Origin: DATKZB01 sp035528235
GTDB lineage: Bacteria > Planctomycetota > Phycisphaerae > FEN-1346
Assembly: GCA_035528235.1 (NCBI GenBank)
Contig: DATKZB010000034.1
Span: 1 to 6,069, forward strand
Reading direction: 5' to 3'
DNA length: 6,069 nt
Numbering within the stretch: position 1 is the stretch's first letter; each line of letters begins with the position of its first letter. The position numbers were made by a program, and so were the translations under genes. Of the stretch, positions 1 to 5,999 are shown piece after piece. The notes under the pieces are model-generated. The model saw only the letters and a program-made list of their open reading frames with translations. It had not been told where the DNA came from and did not search any database.

Positions 1-1747
1 GGTAGGGCAGGGCGGCGTTGGTCGCCGTCATGGCCGCATCGAGGTAATCGACCGGGTCGCCCGACGAGTCGAGGGTTGACGGCACGTCGGTCATGATGAC
101 CTCGTTGCCGCCGGCGGTGAACGTGGCGGAGATCACCGCCAGTGCGCCCAGGGCCATAGGCACGGCGTTGGTGAGATAGTCGCTGCCGGGGCCGTTGCCG
201 CTGCGGTTGGTGTCATTGACCAGGCCGGCGCCGGGCAGCCAGATCACCGCGCCGACGAGGTCGATCAGGTCGTGCGTTCCTGCAACGCTGTCAGCCGTTT
301 CGCCGAACAACCCCGCCCGGCCGAGGCCCGCGCGGCGGAGGAACCCGTTGATGGTGCTGCCGGCCTGAGTGGCCGTGCGCAGGTGGCCTCCGGAGATGCC
401 GTAGGCCATGACGTAGGGCTGGGCGGTGAAGTACCCCAGGGCGTTGTCGTCGAGTTCATGCCCGACGTGGGTCAGGGCGTAGGGGTTTGCCGTGGACCAT
501 GACGAGGCCCCGCCTATCCACGGCTTGCGGCAGATGACGACGGTGCCGACTGTCGGCGATCCCGCGTCCTGCGTGACTGTCAGTTGCGTGAGGTAACGCT
601 TTTCGTCGACGGTTCCGTCGTTGTAGAGGCCGCCGGCGTTCTTGCGCCATTGGGTCTGTTCGTTGCCGCGCGTGCCGTCGCCGGCGATCATGTTGTTGAC
701 CGATTGGAGCGTCACGTCCAGGTCGCTGGAGCCTCCCGCATCGCCGTCTGTAGTGTTCATGATGAACGCGCGGCTGGCCTTGTGATTCGCGCCCAGGTAG
801 ATCAGGGCGTTGAATCCGTCGCCGTCGGTGTAGGAACTGAGGGCGGCCTCGGTGCCGGGCCAGGGGTATGCGGCGGTTTCGTCAGCGGCGGCCAGGTCGA
901 GTTCAAGTTTCGCGCTCTCGGTCAGTTTGCCGTGGTCGCCTCCGACGGCGTAGGTCTGGAGGCCGGCCAGGGCGAGGGTAATCTTCTCGTCGGCGGCGGT
1001 GGCGATGGTGTCGAGGGCGATGTAATAGGGCACGTCGCGGTAACAGGGGGCCTGGAGTTGCGTGCCGTAGGTGATTTCCGATCCGGGGGTGAGGACGATC
1101 TTCTTGGCGGTGGTGCGAATCCAGAAGATCGCGCACAGGGCATAGTCGGCCGTCTCGGTGACGCTGCTGATGGCGGCGGTGTCGAGGGAATCGACGGCGA
1201 CGCGCGAGATGGTCTTGCCGGTGGCGGCGCGGCCGGCGGCGTAGACGTCGCCGCTGGCGGCGTCGGTGGTATCGAGCCCGATGGCCAGGTACTGCCCGGC
1301 GGCGACAGCCAGGGGCGTGTCGAGGATGGCGTCGACCAGGTTATAGACGCCGGTGGTCCAGGGGGCGGCGACGGTGGGGCCGCCGGCGAAGGTGCTCATG
1401 GCCCCGCGGGTGAACGATCCGCCGCCGTTGTCGGTGATGACGGCGGCGACGGCCCGCTCGATGAGGGCGGGGTTGTCGCCGCGGCCGATGAACGTGACGC
1501 GGTAGATTTCGCGGTCGGCGGCGGGAACCTGGCTGATCCATGCCGGCACGGGGTGATCGGTGTCCCAGAACCAGGCGGCGTGGAGGCCGGCGGTCATCGT
1601 GCGGCTCATGCCCGACTGGACGGAGTCCTTGTCCACGACGGCCCCGTCGCCGACGAGGGCCAGTTCGGCGGCGTCGGTCGCCACCGGCGTACCGCCGCCG
1701 TACAGTCGTTCCGTTCCGGCGAGATATCCGTGTCCGTGATTCGCCAT
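1..1747 (-). CDS. Large beta-rich virion-type protein, at least 582 aa, 3' end outside window
   Basis: I translated this frame from the ATG at 1747 to the window edge, and it stays open for 582 codons with no stop. The start is good: GGAG (1758-1755), a 7-base spacer, 2 bases after the previous stop. The protein starts MANHGHGYLAG and is made of Ala, Gly, Thr and Asp-rich strands and turns, with no signal peptide or coiled coil. Residues about 130-265 look like a beta-sandwich (VYNLVDAILDTPLAVAAGQYLAIGLD, then YALCAIFWIRTTAKKIVLTPG). Residues 307-313 (TDGDGFN) resemble an Asp-rich calcium-binding turn. A Trp-rich part follows (TQWRKN, RKPWIGG, SSWSTANP), then a section with GHELDDNALGYFTAQPYVMAYG at 429-450, and a segment near 490-545 rich in hydrophobics. 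I do not recognise a family for the whole protein. Size, composition and place at the end of a tail gene run suggest a tail-tip, fibre or other large surface protein. Whether it carries an enzyme domain cannot be told here. Confidence 0.75.
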   Translation of the reverse strand, partial: MANHGHGYLAGTERLYGGGTPVATDAAELALVGDGAVVDKDSVQSGMSRTMTAGLHAAWFWDTDHPVPAWISQVPAADREIYRVTFIGRGDNPALIERAVAAVITDNGGGSFTRGAMSTFAGGPTVAAPWTTGVYNLVDAILDTPLAVAAGQYLAIGLDTTDAASGDVYAAGRAATGKTISRVAVDSLDTAAISSVTETADYALCAIFWIRTTAKKIVLTPGSEITYGTQLQAPCYRDVPYYIALDTIATAADEKITLALAGLQTYAVGGDHGKLTESAKLELDLAAADETAAYPWPGTEAALSSYTDGDGFNALIYLGANHKASRAFIMNTTDGDAGGSSDLDVTLQSVNNMIAGDGTRGNEQTQWRKNAGGLYNDGTVDEKRYLTQLTVTQDAGSPTVGTVVICRKPWIGGASSWSTANPYALTHVGHELDDNALGYFTAQPYVMAYGISGGHLRTATQAGSTINGFLRRAGLGRAGLFGETADSVAGTHDLIDLVGAVIWLPGAGLVNDTNRSGNGPGSDYLTNAVPMALGALAVISATFTAGGNEVIMTDVPSTLDSSGDPVDYLDAAMTATNAALPY

Positions 1748-1749
1748 GA

Positions 1750-2127
1750 TTATTCTCCAAACAGCATGCGCACCTGCGCGGTTGTGGCGGTCGTTCGCTT
1801 GGCCTGGACCTGCACGCCGTAGGCCGGGCCGATGTCCAGTTCAACGTGCGTCGTCAGGCCGGCCGCCAAGGTCATCGGGTCGGGGTCCATCACCTTCAAC
1901 TGCCACGGAACGGACACGCTCGCCCAGTCCGTCCCGCTCGACAGCGTGTACCACTTGCCGAGCGCGTGGTCCTTCAGCCGAACCGCGAAGTCGGTGAATG
2001 CGTTCGCCCCCGTGTTCGTCACCTCGATCTTGCACTTGGGCAGGCCCTTGGTGTTGGTCACTTCCAGGATGGTCGTCAGGCTGGCCCCGATCGACACGTC
2101 TTCGGTTGTCTGGTATTGCTCGAGCAT
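1750..2127 (-). CDS. Small beta-rich virion-associated protein (125 aa), function unknown
   Basis: The sequence alternates short hydrophobic strands with polar turns, as in a single beta-sandwich: TTILEVTNTKG, KCKIEVTNTG, FTDFAVRLKD, GKWYTLSS, SVPWQLKVM, TLAAGLTTHVELDIG, then VQVQAKRTTATTAQVRMLFG. An I/L-V-T-N-T-G turn followed by a DF.V..K strand, then a TLAAG turn and a strand ending the domain, recalls small phage proteins with an immunoglobulin-like or FN3-like fold, but I do not recognise a named family. There is no signal peptide or membrane segment. The start has GAGG (2138-2135) with a 7-base spacer and lies 12 bases after the lipoprotein gene, the widest gap in the window. The last codons carry the Shine-Dalgarno for the next gene, whose ATG begins 2 bases after this stop, so the pair is probably co-translated. 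A virion role (decoration, or partner of the large downstream protein) is inferred from context only. Confidence 0.72.
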   Translation of the reverse strand: MLEQYQTTEDVSIGASLTTILEVTNTKGLPKCKIEVTNTGANAFTDFAVRLKDHALGKWYTLSSGTDWASVSVPWQLKVMDPDPMTLAAGLTTHVELDIGPAYGVQVQAKRTTATTAQVRMLFGE

Positions 2128-2139
2128 TGGTGTTCCTCG

Positions 2140-2577
2140 TTAGAGTGTTCTCAGTTTCGCCTTGATCTTCTTTACCGCCGCCGCCGTCTCGGGCCGCTGC
2201 TTGCCAAGGGCTTTGCCGATCTTCGCCTTCGTCTTGACGCCCACCTCTGCCTTGGCGTCCTGGACTGATCGTACCACGTCTTCCAGGACGCGGTTTGATT
2301 TCATCTTCTGGAGAAAAGCCCCGAGCGCCCCGGCCAGGGGAACGCCCGCCGCCCCGGCGATGACCAGCAGGTCCGGCAGAACTTCCTTGACGACTTCGAT
2401 GGTCTTGACGATGACGGTCGGCTCGTCCGGCCCTTCGGTCCCGCCTGCCGGTCGTGTGCCCGGCGTGCCCGGCGTGAACAGCGGCAGGCACCCGCCCACG
2501 AGCGCCAGGGCCAGCACCGACGCCAGGCACAGCCACAGCGTTATCGCCAGCCTCCGGGTTGTGTATCGTATTATCAT
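2140..2577 (-). CDS. Predicted lipoprotein/membrane protein with second hydrophobic segment and Lys-rich tail (145 aa); possible lysis or envelope protein
   Basis: The N-terminus is a textbook export signal: basic residues (Arg4, Arg8, Arg9), a hydrophobic core at about 10-27, and a lipobox-like VGGC ending at Cys30. This predicts lipid modification and anchoring in the cell envelope. A Pro/Gly/Thr-rich linker follows at 31-53, then a second hydrophobic stretch at about 67-89 (LPDLLVIAGAAGVPLAGALG) that could cross a membrane. The last 55 residues are highly basic, with more than a dozen Lys/Arg, and look helical. Small phage proteins with one or two membrane segments and a charged tail are often holins, and phage lipoproteins include outer-membrane spanins and superinfection-exclusion factors. 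The sequence does not decide between these, and no endolysin is in the window to support a lysis cassette. The start has GGAG (2590-2587) with a 9-base spacer and lies 3 bases after the fibre gene's stop. If Cys30 is not lipidated, it would be a two-segment membrane protein. Confidence 0.75.
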   Translation of the reverse strand: MIIRYTTRRLAITLWLCLASVLALALVGGCLPLFTPGTPGTRPAGGTEGPDEPTVIVKTIEVVKEVLPDLLVIAGAAGVPLAGALGAFLQKMKSNRVLEDVVRSVQDAKAEVGVKTKAKIGKALGKQRPETAAAVKKIKAKLRTL

Positions 2578-2580
2578 GGG

Positions 2581-3555
2581 TTAGAACTCCGTATACACGT
2601 CGCACTTGACCACAATCTCGCCGATAGCGGCGATGGTTCCGACCGCCCCGCCCGTATCGTTCGTGACGATTCGCAGGTAGACCCGGAGCTTGTCGCCGGC
2701 GACAAGGGTGGCGTCAGTGACCGTCAGCGTGTGGACTCCCCAGGCCACGGCCGTAACGTCGTCATCGTCCCACGACGCCGCCAGGTCGGCCCCCACCGTC
2801 CCGTCGCCGCCCGATTCGTAGACCTCGCCGCTGATCGTTGTCGCCACGGTGGCCGCTCCGACCGTTTCACGGGCGTTGACGGCAATCGTTACGCCGCCGC
2901 TGGCGACGTAGTTCGGCGGCAGGATGAACTCGAACTGGAGCGTGTCGGTCTTCGAGTTGCCCGACGCGGCCTCGCCGACCACGATCATCGTTCCCGTGCC
3001 GAACCCGCCGTCGGAATACGAAAACAGGCCCGCCCCGCCCGTGGCGTCCATCGCCGTGAAGTCATCGTTCCGCAGGTACTGGAACGGGATGTTGAAGGAC
3101 TTCAGCAGGACCGTCCCGTTTGACGACCACAGGTACGCCTGGCGGCAGTCCGTGACCGCCGAAATGGCGTACACGCCGCCGGCCGTGAGGATAGTGGCCA
3201 GTTGGACCGCGTTCGTCGCCGGAAACCCCGTCGTGTTCTTGGTCAGCGTGCCGGCCGAGGTCAGGTAGATGTAGTTCGTCGCGTCATCGGTCAGGGCGTT
3301 GCCCGTGGAACCCGCGTAGGTCACCGTGGCGCCGACGCCCCTGAACTTGCCTGCCCGGACGCCGTAGGTCAGGTCGCCGTCCTTGTAGACCTCCAGCCCC
3401 GCCAGGAGGGCCAGCAGGTCGGCCACGCGATTGTTGAACCGCCCGTCCCCGGTCAGGTACGGGTCGTCGTTCTCCGTGAGAAGCGTCAACGCGCCCGTCC
3501 GCGTCGTGCCCTCGAATGCCGCAACCTCGGCCGCCGTTCGTACTATTTCTGCCAT
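2581..3555 (-). CDS. Tail-fibre-like virion protein with C-terminal beta-sandwich (324 aa)
   Basis: Three parts can be seen. Residues 1-60 include a TGDGRFNNRVADLLALLAG segment that looks like an attachment or trimer-forming helix. Residues about 65-140 carry a pattern common in phage fibre and baseplate-appendage proteins: DDATNYIYLTSAGTL, TTGFP, then VQLATILTAGG and a VTDCR end. In such proteins this is a small beta domain near the virion attachment end. Residues about 200-324 look like a jelly-roll or beta-sandwich: FEFILPPNYVASGGVTIAVNA, a GEVYESGGDGTVG loop, then HTLTVTDATLVAGDKLRVYLRI and a final VVKCDVY strand. I recall similar modules at the ends of virion surface proteins from uncultured phages. 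Host contact or decoration is inferred. The start has AAGGA (3567-3563) with a 7-base spacer and lies 4 bases after the previous stop. The product is rich in Gly, Thr, Ala and Asp, with a DDDD run at 263-266. No intramolecular chaperone or enzyme motif is visible. Confidence 0.78.
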   Translation of the reverse strand: MAEIVRTAAEVAAFEGTTRTGALTLLTENDDPYLTGDGRFNNRVADLLALLAGLEVYKDGDLTYGVRAGKFRGVGATVTYAGSTGNALTDDATNYIYLTSAGTLTKNTTGFPATNAVQLATILTAGGVYAISAVTDCRQAYLWSSNGTVLLKSFNIPFQYLRNDDFTAMDATGGAGLFSYSDGGFGTGTMIVVGEAASGNSKTDTLQFEFILPPNYVASGGVTIAVNARETVGAATVATTISGEVYESGGDGTVGADLAASWDDDDVTAVAWGVHTLTVTDATLVAGDKLRVYLRIVTNDTGGAVGTIAAIGEIVVKCDVYTEF

Positions 3556-3559
3556 GAGT

Positions 3560-4057
3560 TTATCCTTCGTCGTCTGTGCTGACCGTGAACGTCAGCGTCA
3601 ATGTTCCTGCCGACCAGGCCGCGGTCGGGACTCCGCACGGTTCCGGCGTGCCGGCGAGTTGGACCTGGGCCTGCACCCGGTCGGCCAGCGGGCTCGCGTT
3701 GTCCGCCTCGTCGTACCCGACCGCCTGCACCTGCCATCGTCCGTCGAGCTTCGGCCCGCTGGCGGCCTGCCTCGCCGCCGTCCCGCGGCCCCAGGGGCCC
3801 GTGCCCCACATTCCGACGCCGTAGCCCGCGCCGTAGTACCCGTGCCCGTAGCCCCCGTGGCCGTACAGGCCGTGCCCGTAGCCCCCGGGATGGCCGCTGG
3901 GCCACGCAGGGGTCTTCCGGGCGACCAGCCGTTCAGTGAAGTCCAGGGCCGCGCCGAACCCGTCCTCCGACCCGTAGGCGAGGTAGTACCCCTCCGGGCC
4001 GACGTTCACGCCGGCCGGCCAGTCCATTACCAGAAGTCCGTCGCGTGCCAGGATCAT
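3560..4057 (-). CDS. Fibronectin-III-like virion protein with a Gly/Tyr/His-rich insert (165 aa)
   Basis: The start is placed at 4057, not at the upstream in-frame ATG at 4084. It has a GGGGGAA Shine-Dalgarno (4069-4063) and an ATGA overlap with the preceding stop. Residues 7-30 (LLVMDWPAG, then YYLAYGS) and 106-130 (GRWQVQAVGYDEADNASP, then RVQAQVQL) read like the B, C, F and G strands of one FN3 domain, the fold phages use in tail-tip and decoration proteins. Between them, residues 55-92 are low complexity: almost all Gly, Tyr, His and Trp, with GGYGHG repeated ten residues apart. After a PEPCGVP linker, WSAGTLTLTFTVSTDDEG looks like the first strands of a second FN3 domain, but the protein stops there. 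Family knowledge suggests binding or a structural role on the virion. The FN3 assignment rests on pattern only, not on a profile search. An alternative is an unrelated beta protein with a flexible Gly-rich loop. The next gene begins 4 bases after its stop. Confidence 0.75.
   Translation of the reverse strand: MILARDGLLVMDWPAGVNVGPEGYYLAYGSEDGFGAALDFTERLVARKTPAWPSGHPGGYGHGLYGHGGYGHGYYGAGYGVGMWGTGPWGRGTAARQAASGPKLDGRWQVQAVGYDEADNASPLADRVQAQVQLAGTPEPCGVPTAAWSAGTLTLTFTVSTDDEG
3840..3887 (-). repeat. Short tandem-like repeat encoding GGYGHG motifs, period 30 bases
   Basis: An 18-base word (ccgtgcccgtagcccccg on the plus strand) occurs at 3840-3857 and again exactly 30 bases later at 3870-3887. 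Read on the minus strand it encodes the same Gly/Tyr/His motif ten residues apart. Related shorter copies of the same words lie just beside it at about 3821-3870. It lies inside the FN3-like gene. The identity goes beyond the amino-acid repeat to the codons, which fits recent duplication or replication slippage rather than only selection for composition. Confidence 0.75.
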
Positions 4058-4069
4058 GATTGTTCCCCC
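4054..4069 (-). promoter_or_regulatory. Ribosome binding site and ATGA stop-start overlap that fixes the FN3-like gene start
   Basis: The G-tract GGGGGAA at 4069-4063 sits 5-7 bases before the ATG at 4057-4055. That ATG shares four bases with the TGA of the upstream gene (4056-4054). This arrangement is standard for translational coupling and argues against the earlier in-frame ATG at 4084, which would lengthen the protein by nine residues inside the neighbouring gene. Confidence 0.7.
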
Positions 4070-4431
4070 GCCATGAGCGTCCATTCGGCCGACACCCGGG
4101 TCTTCGGCCCGGCGTTCGTGTAGACTTCCTTGAATCCGGTTATCGCCACGTCCATCACCACCACGTTCGTGAATGAGTTGTTCAGCGAGTCCACGACCGT
4201 AACGATAGTGCCCTTCGCCGCGGGGTACGTCGTCTTCATCAGCGTGAGGCCCGCGGCGGTGTTGGCCGCGAACGAGACGGTGCGAACGGTCGATGACCGG
4301 CCCTTGATGCCGATTGTGCGCGTCCGCGTATAGTCCCGGCCCAGACGGTCCAGCGACTGCACGGCCTCGGCGGGGACCTGGATGTCGCCCTGGAAGATGT
4401 CGAACGTGATTGCTCCGATCTGCCGGGCCAT
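4054..4431 (-). CDS. Phage tail/baseplate-type protein directly after the tape measure (125 aa)
   Basis: This small protein looks like one alpha/beta or mostly beta domain. It starts with a short strand (IGAITFDIF), then has a basic stretch at about 29-50 (RLGRDYTRTRTIGIKGRSS), a strand (VRTVSF), a helix with TLMKTTY, strands around TIVTVV and NVVVMDVAI, and ends in a SAEWTLM strand at 114-120. The pattern of an Arg- and Gly-rich turn, a strand, a helix and a final W-containing strand resembles small virion proteins near tape measure genes, but I cannot name a family. In many siphophages this slot holds the distal tail (Dit) or a baseplate hub component, so such a role is plausible by position only. 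It starts at the TGATG overlap with the tape measure stop, behind a strong GGAGG (4443-4439) with a 7-base spacer, and overlaps the next gene by 4 bases (ATGA). The gene is very likely real; its function is tentative. Confidence 0.75.
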   Translation of the reverse strand: MARQIGAITFDIFQGDIQVPAEAVQSLDRLGRDYTRTRTIGIKGRSSTVRTVSFAANTAAGLTLMKTTYPAAKGTIVTVVDSLNNSFTNVVVMDVAITGFKEVYTNAGPKTRVSAEWTLMAGEQS

Positions 4432-4443
4432 CAGTTGCCCTCC
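4429..4443 (-). promoter_or_regulatory. Strong GGAGG ribosome binding site with TGATG overlap
   Basis: GGAGG (4443-4439) lies inside the last codons of the tape measure gene, 7 bases before the ATG at 4431 of the 125-aa gene, whose A is also the last base of the tape measure stop. It is the closest match to the anti-Shine-Dalgarno consensus in the window, in keeping with high expression of a small structural protein after the long tape measure. The expression part is inference. Confidence 0.65.
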
Positions 4444-5999
4444 ACTTGCGAGTTCGACTTGCCGAGACGGTAGAGTTCCTCCTTAACCTCTTGCATTACA
4501 TCCAAGATCAAGTGAAGACCCGCAGCCCTTCTAGCGTCTTTCCCCATTCTCTCTTCGCTTTTTGTTTGGAGTGCGCCTTCACTGTACCATTCCGGGTCTT
4601 CCGCCGGCCCGTATGGCTTTTCCAGCGTCTCGGCAATAGATTCGACCTTCTTCATCGTCAACGGCAAGGCCTTCGTGGATGGCCCCAGCATCTTCCATTC
4701 TTCGACCTGTTGCGCCAGTTTCGGAAGGTCATACGCCCGCATCAGTTCCGGCAGCTTTGTTTGAAGCAAACCGGCAAGTGCAGGGGACAAATCGGAGATC
4801 CGCTGAGTTTCGATCGCTGCATCCATTACGCGTTCCACCTTGGCGATGAGTCCGTACTTTCCCGCTTGGGCGCTTTCAAGTCTGGCCCGCCGGCTGACTC
4901 CGGCTTCTCCGACCGGGCCGATCTCCGCTTCCGCCGCGCCGAGAAGGGCCTGCCCGCGCTCGGTCCTTCCGATAATGTCCGCCACGGCGAACCCGATATT
5001 GCTTCGGCCCAGCGCGAAGGACTGAAAGAAAACGTCCTTCTGGGCAGGTGTCAACTTGCTCACCTTGTCCATCAATTCATTCAGGCCCTCGTCGCCTCGG
5101 CCGGTGACCTTGAGGAATTGTCCCCCACCGATGGGATACCCTTTCGTCCTGGCCTTGCGCAGGTTCTTGAACAGCCTGCCGACCACCGTTGCCGTGATGT
5201 TCCCCTCGACATCGCCCCCGCCCTGCGAGATGGCGGCGCCCAGTTCAAACGTCTTCTCAAACGACGTGCCGCTACCGATTGCGGACGCCGCCAGCCGCCT
5301 GAGCAACGTGGCCTGTGCATCACGCTCAACCGGCCTCGCCGCCTTGGAGAACTCCTCAAGTATCCCGGCCGCAATCTGGGCGGCCTCCTGGGGATCCTTG
5401 TGGCCTTTTAGTTGCGGGATGACCTTCATGATGTCCGTAAGCGTTCCTGCGAAGGCGACCTCCGGCTGTTTCGTCAGGGCGGCTTCCTTGGCGGCCTCCT
5501 TGAATACGGCCTCCTTCTGCTGCAGGGTCAGGCCGCTGGCGCCGGAGAAGACCGAACCCGCCAACTGGTATCCCGCGGCCCGGCCAAGCGGGAGTGCCTT
5601 TCGGGTGGCGGCCTCCTCGACAATCCGGTTTACGAGCGCCTCCTGTCCCGTCGGAACGTTCTTCAGGGCGATGGCCCTCTCCGTCGCCACGGTCCCCATT
5701 ACCCCCGCGGCCTCGGCTCGCCGCTTGCGGATGTTGTCGAACTCCGCCGTGATGAGCGACATGGCCTTGTGCAATATCGACGCCGCGCTGTTCACCCCCG
5801 CGAAGGCCAGCGCCATCTTGCCGACGCTCGCCGCGGCCCCGCCGAAGGACGCGGCCGTCTGGTCGCCTGCGGCCTTGCCGCTGGTCTTGACCTCCTGCAG
5901 GCCCTTGGACAGCTTCCTGTTGGCGTTCTCCAGCGTGTTGATCTTCGACACGAGGTCGCGAATCTCGCCGACGTATTTGATTTCAGCCTTCGTTGACAT
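4431..5999 (-). CDS. Tail tape measure protein, short (522 aa)
   Basis: The tape measure protein sets tail length, occupies the tail lumen and is ejected with the DNA. Residues 13-37 form a clean heptad pattern: Ile13, Ile20, Asn27 and Leu34 at one core position, and Leu16, Leu23, Leu30 and Val37 at the other. An Ala/Gly-rich hydrophobic helix follows at about 50-84. Residues about 100-345 are helical and resemble the core of the phage minor tail/tape measure family (PF10145-like): a SFEKTFELGAAIS stretch, then a VVGRLFKNL helix, then a LTPAQKDVFFQSFALG segment. The C-terminal third is charged and helical. I see no lysozyme or peptidase motif. The ATG at 5999 is preferred over the in-frame GTG at 6002: it has an AAGG Shine-Dalgarno (6010-6007) with the 7-base spacer used by its neighbours, and overlaps the upstream stop as TGATG. 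Most tape measures are longer (lambda's is about 850 aa). The last third has clearly lower G+C than the rest of the operon. The class is well supported; the exact family is inferred. Confidence 0.82.
   Translation of the reverse strand: MSTKAEIKYVGEIRDLVSKINTLENANRKLSKGLQEVKTSGKAAGDQTAASFGGAAASVGKMALAFAGVNSAASILHKAMSLITAEFDNIRKRRAEAAGVMGTVATERAIALKNVPTGQEALVNRIVEEAATRKALPLGRAAGYQLAGSVFSGASGLTLQQKEAVFKEAAKEAALTKQPEVAFAGTLTDIMKVIPQLKGHKDPQEAAQIAAGILEEFSKAARPVERDAQATLLRRLAASAIGSGTSFEKTFELGAAISQGGGDVEGNITATVVGRLFKNLRKARTKGYPIGGGQFLKVTGRGDEGLNELMDKVSKLTPAQKDVFFQSFALGRSNIGFAVADIIGRTERGQALLGAAEAEIGPVGEAGVSRRARLESAQAGKYGLIAKVERVMDAAIETQRISDLSPALAGLLQTKLPELMRAYDLPKLAQQVEEWKMLGPSTKALPLTMKKVESIAETLEKPYGPAEDPEWYSEGALQTKSEERMGKDARRAAGLHLILDVMQEVKEELYRLGKSNSQVEGN

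Noticed and set aside
541..900. Possible DNRLRE-type adhesion domain in the large protein (residues about 300-400).
   Set aside because: The stretch with LIYLG, SRAFIM and QWRKN loosely recalls that family, but the typical NYG start and FDLS motif are missing. Too weak to annotate.
584..1822. A 412-codon plus-strand open frame rich in Gly, Val and Asp.
   Set aside because: It is in codon register with the large minus-strand gene and is its antisense shadow. GC-rich codons on one strand rarely give stops on the other. The low-complexity composition is not that of a normal protein, and the minus-strand gene has a proper Shine-Dalgarno and operon context.
1341..1844. A 167-codon minus-strand Arg-rich frame.
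   Set aside because: Composition (long Arg/Pro runs) is typical of an out-of-frame reading of GC-rich coding DNA. It overlaps the well-supported start at 1747.
2128..2139. The 12-base gap as a terminator or promoter site.
   Set aside because: It holds only the GAGGAA ribosome binding site and spacer of the following gene. No hairpin, T-run or -10/-35 pair fits.
1841..2605. A 254-codon minus-strand frame overlapping the lipoprotein and the 125-aa gene.
   Set aside because: The product is Arg/Gly-rich with no fold pattern and would span two well-supported genes in another frame. It is a frame shadow.
4058..4084. Upstream in-frame ATG (4084) as start of the FN3-like gene.
   Set aside because: It lies inside the preceding gene, has no good Shine-Dalgarno at the usual spacing, and the ATG at 4057 has both a G-rich site and an ATGA overlap.
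4410..5411. A 333-codon plus-strand open frame opposite the tape measure gene.
   Set aside because: Its product has no coherent domain pattern, it runs against every other gene, and it begins inside the neighbouring 125-aa gene. The minus-strand frame has clear heptads and tape-measure-like features.
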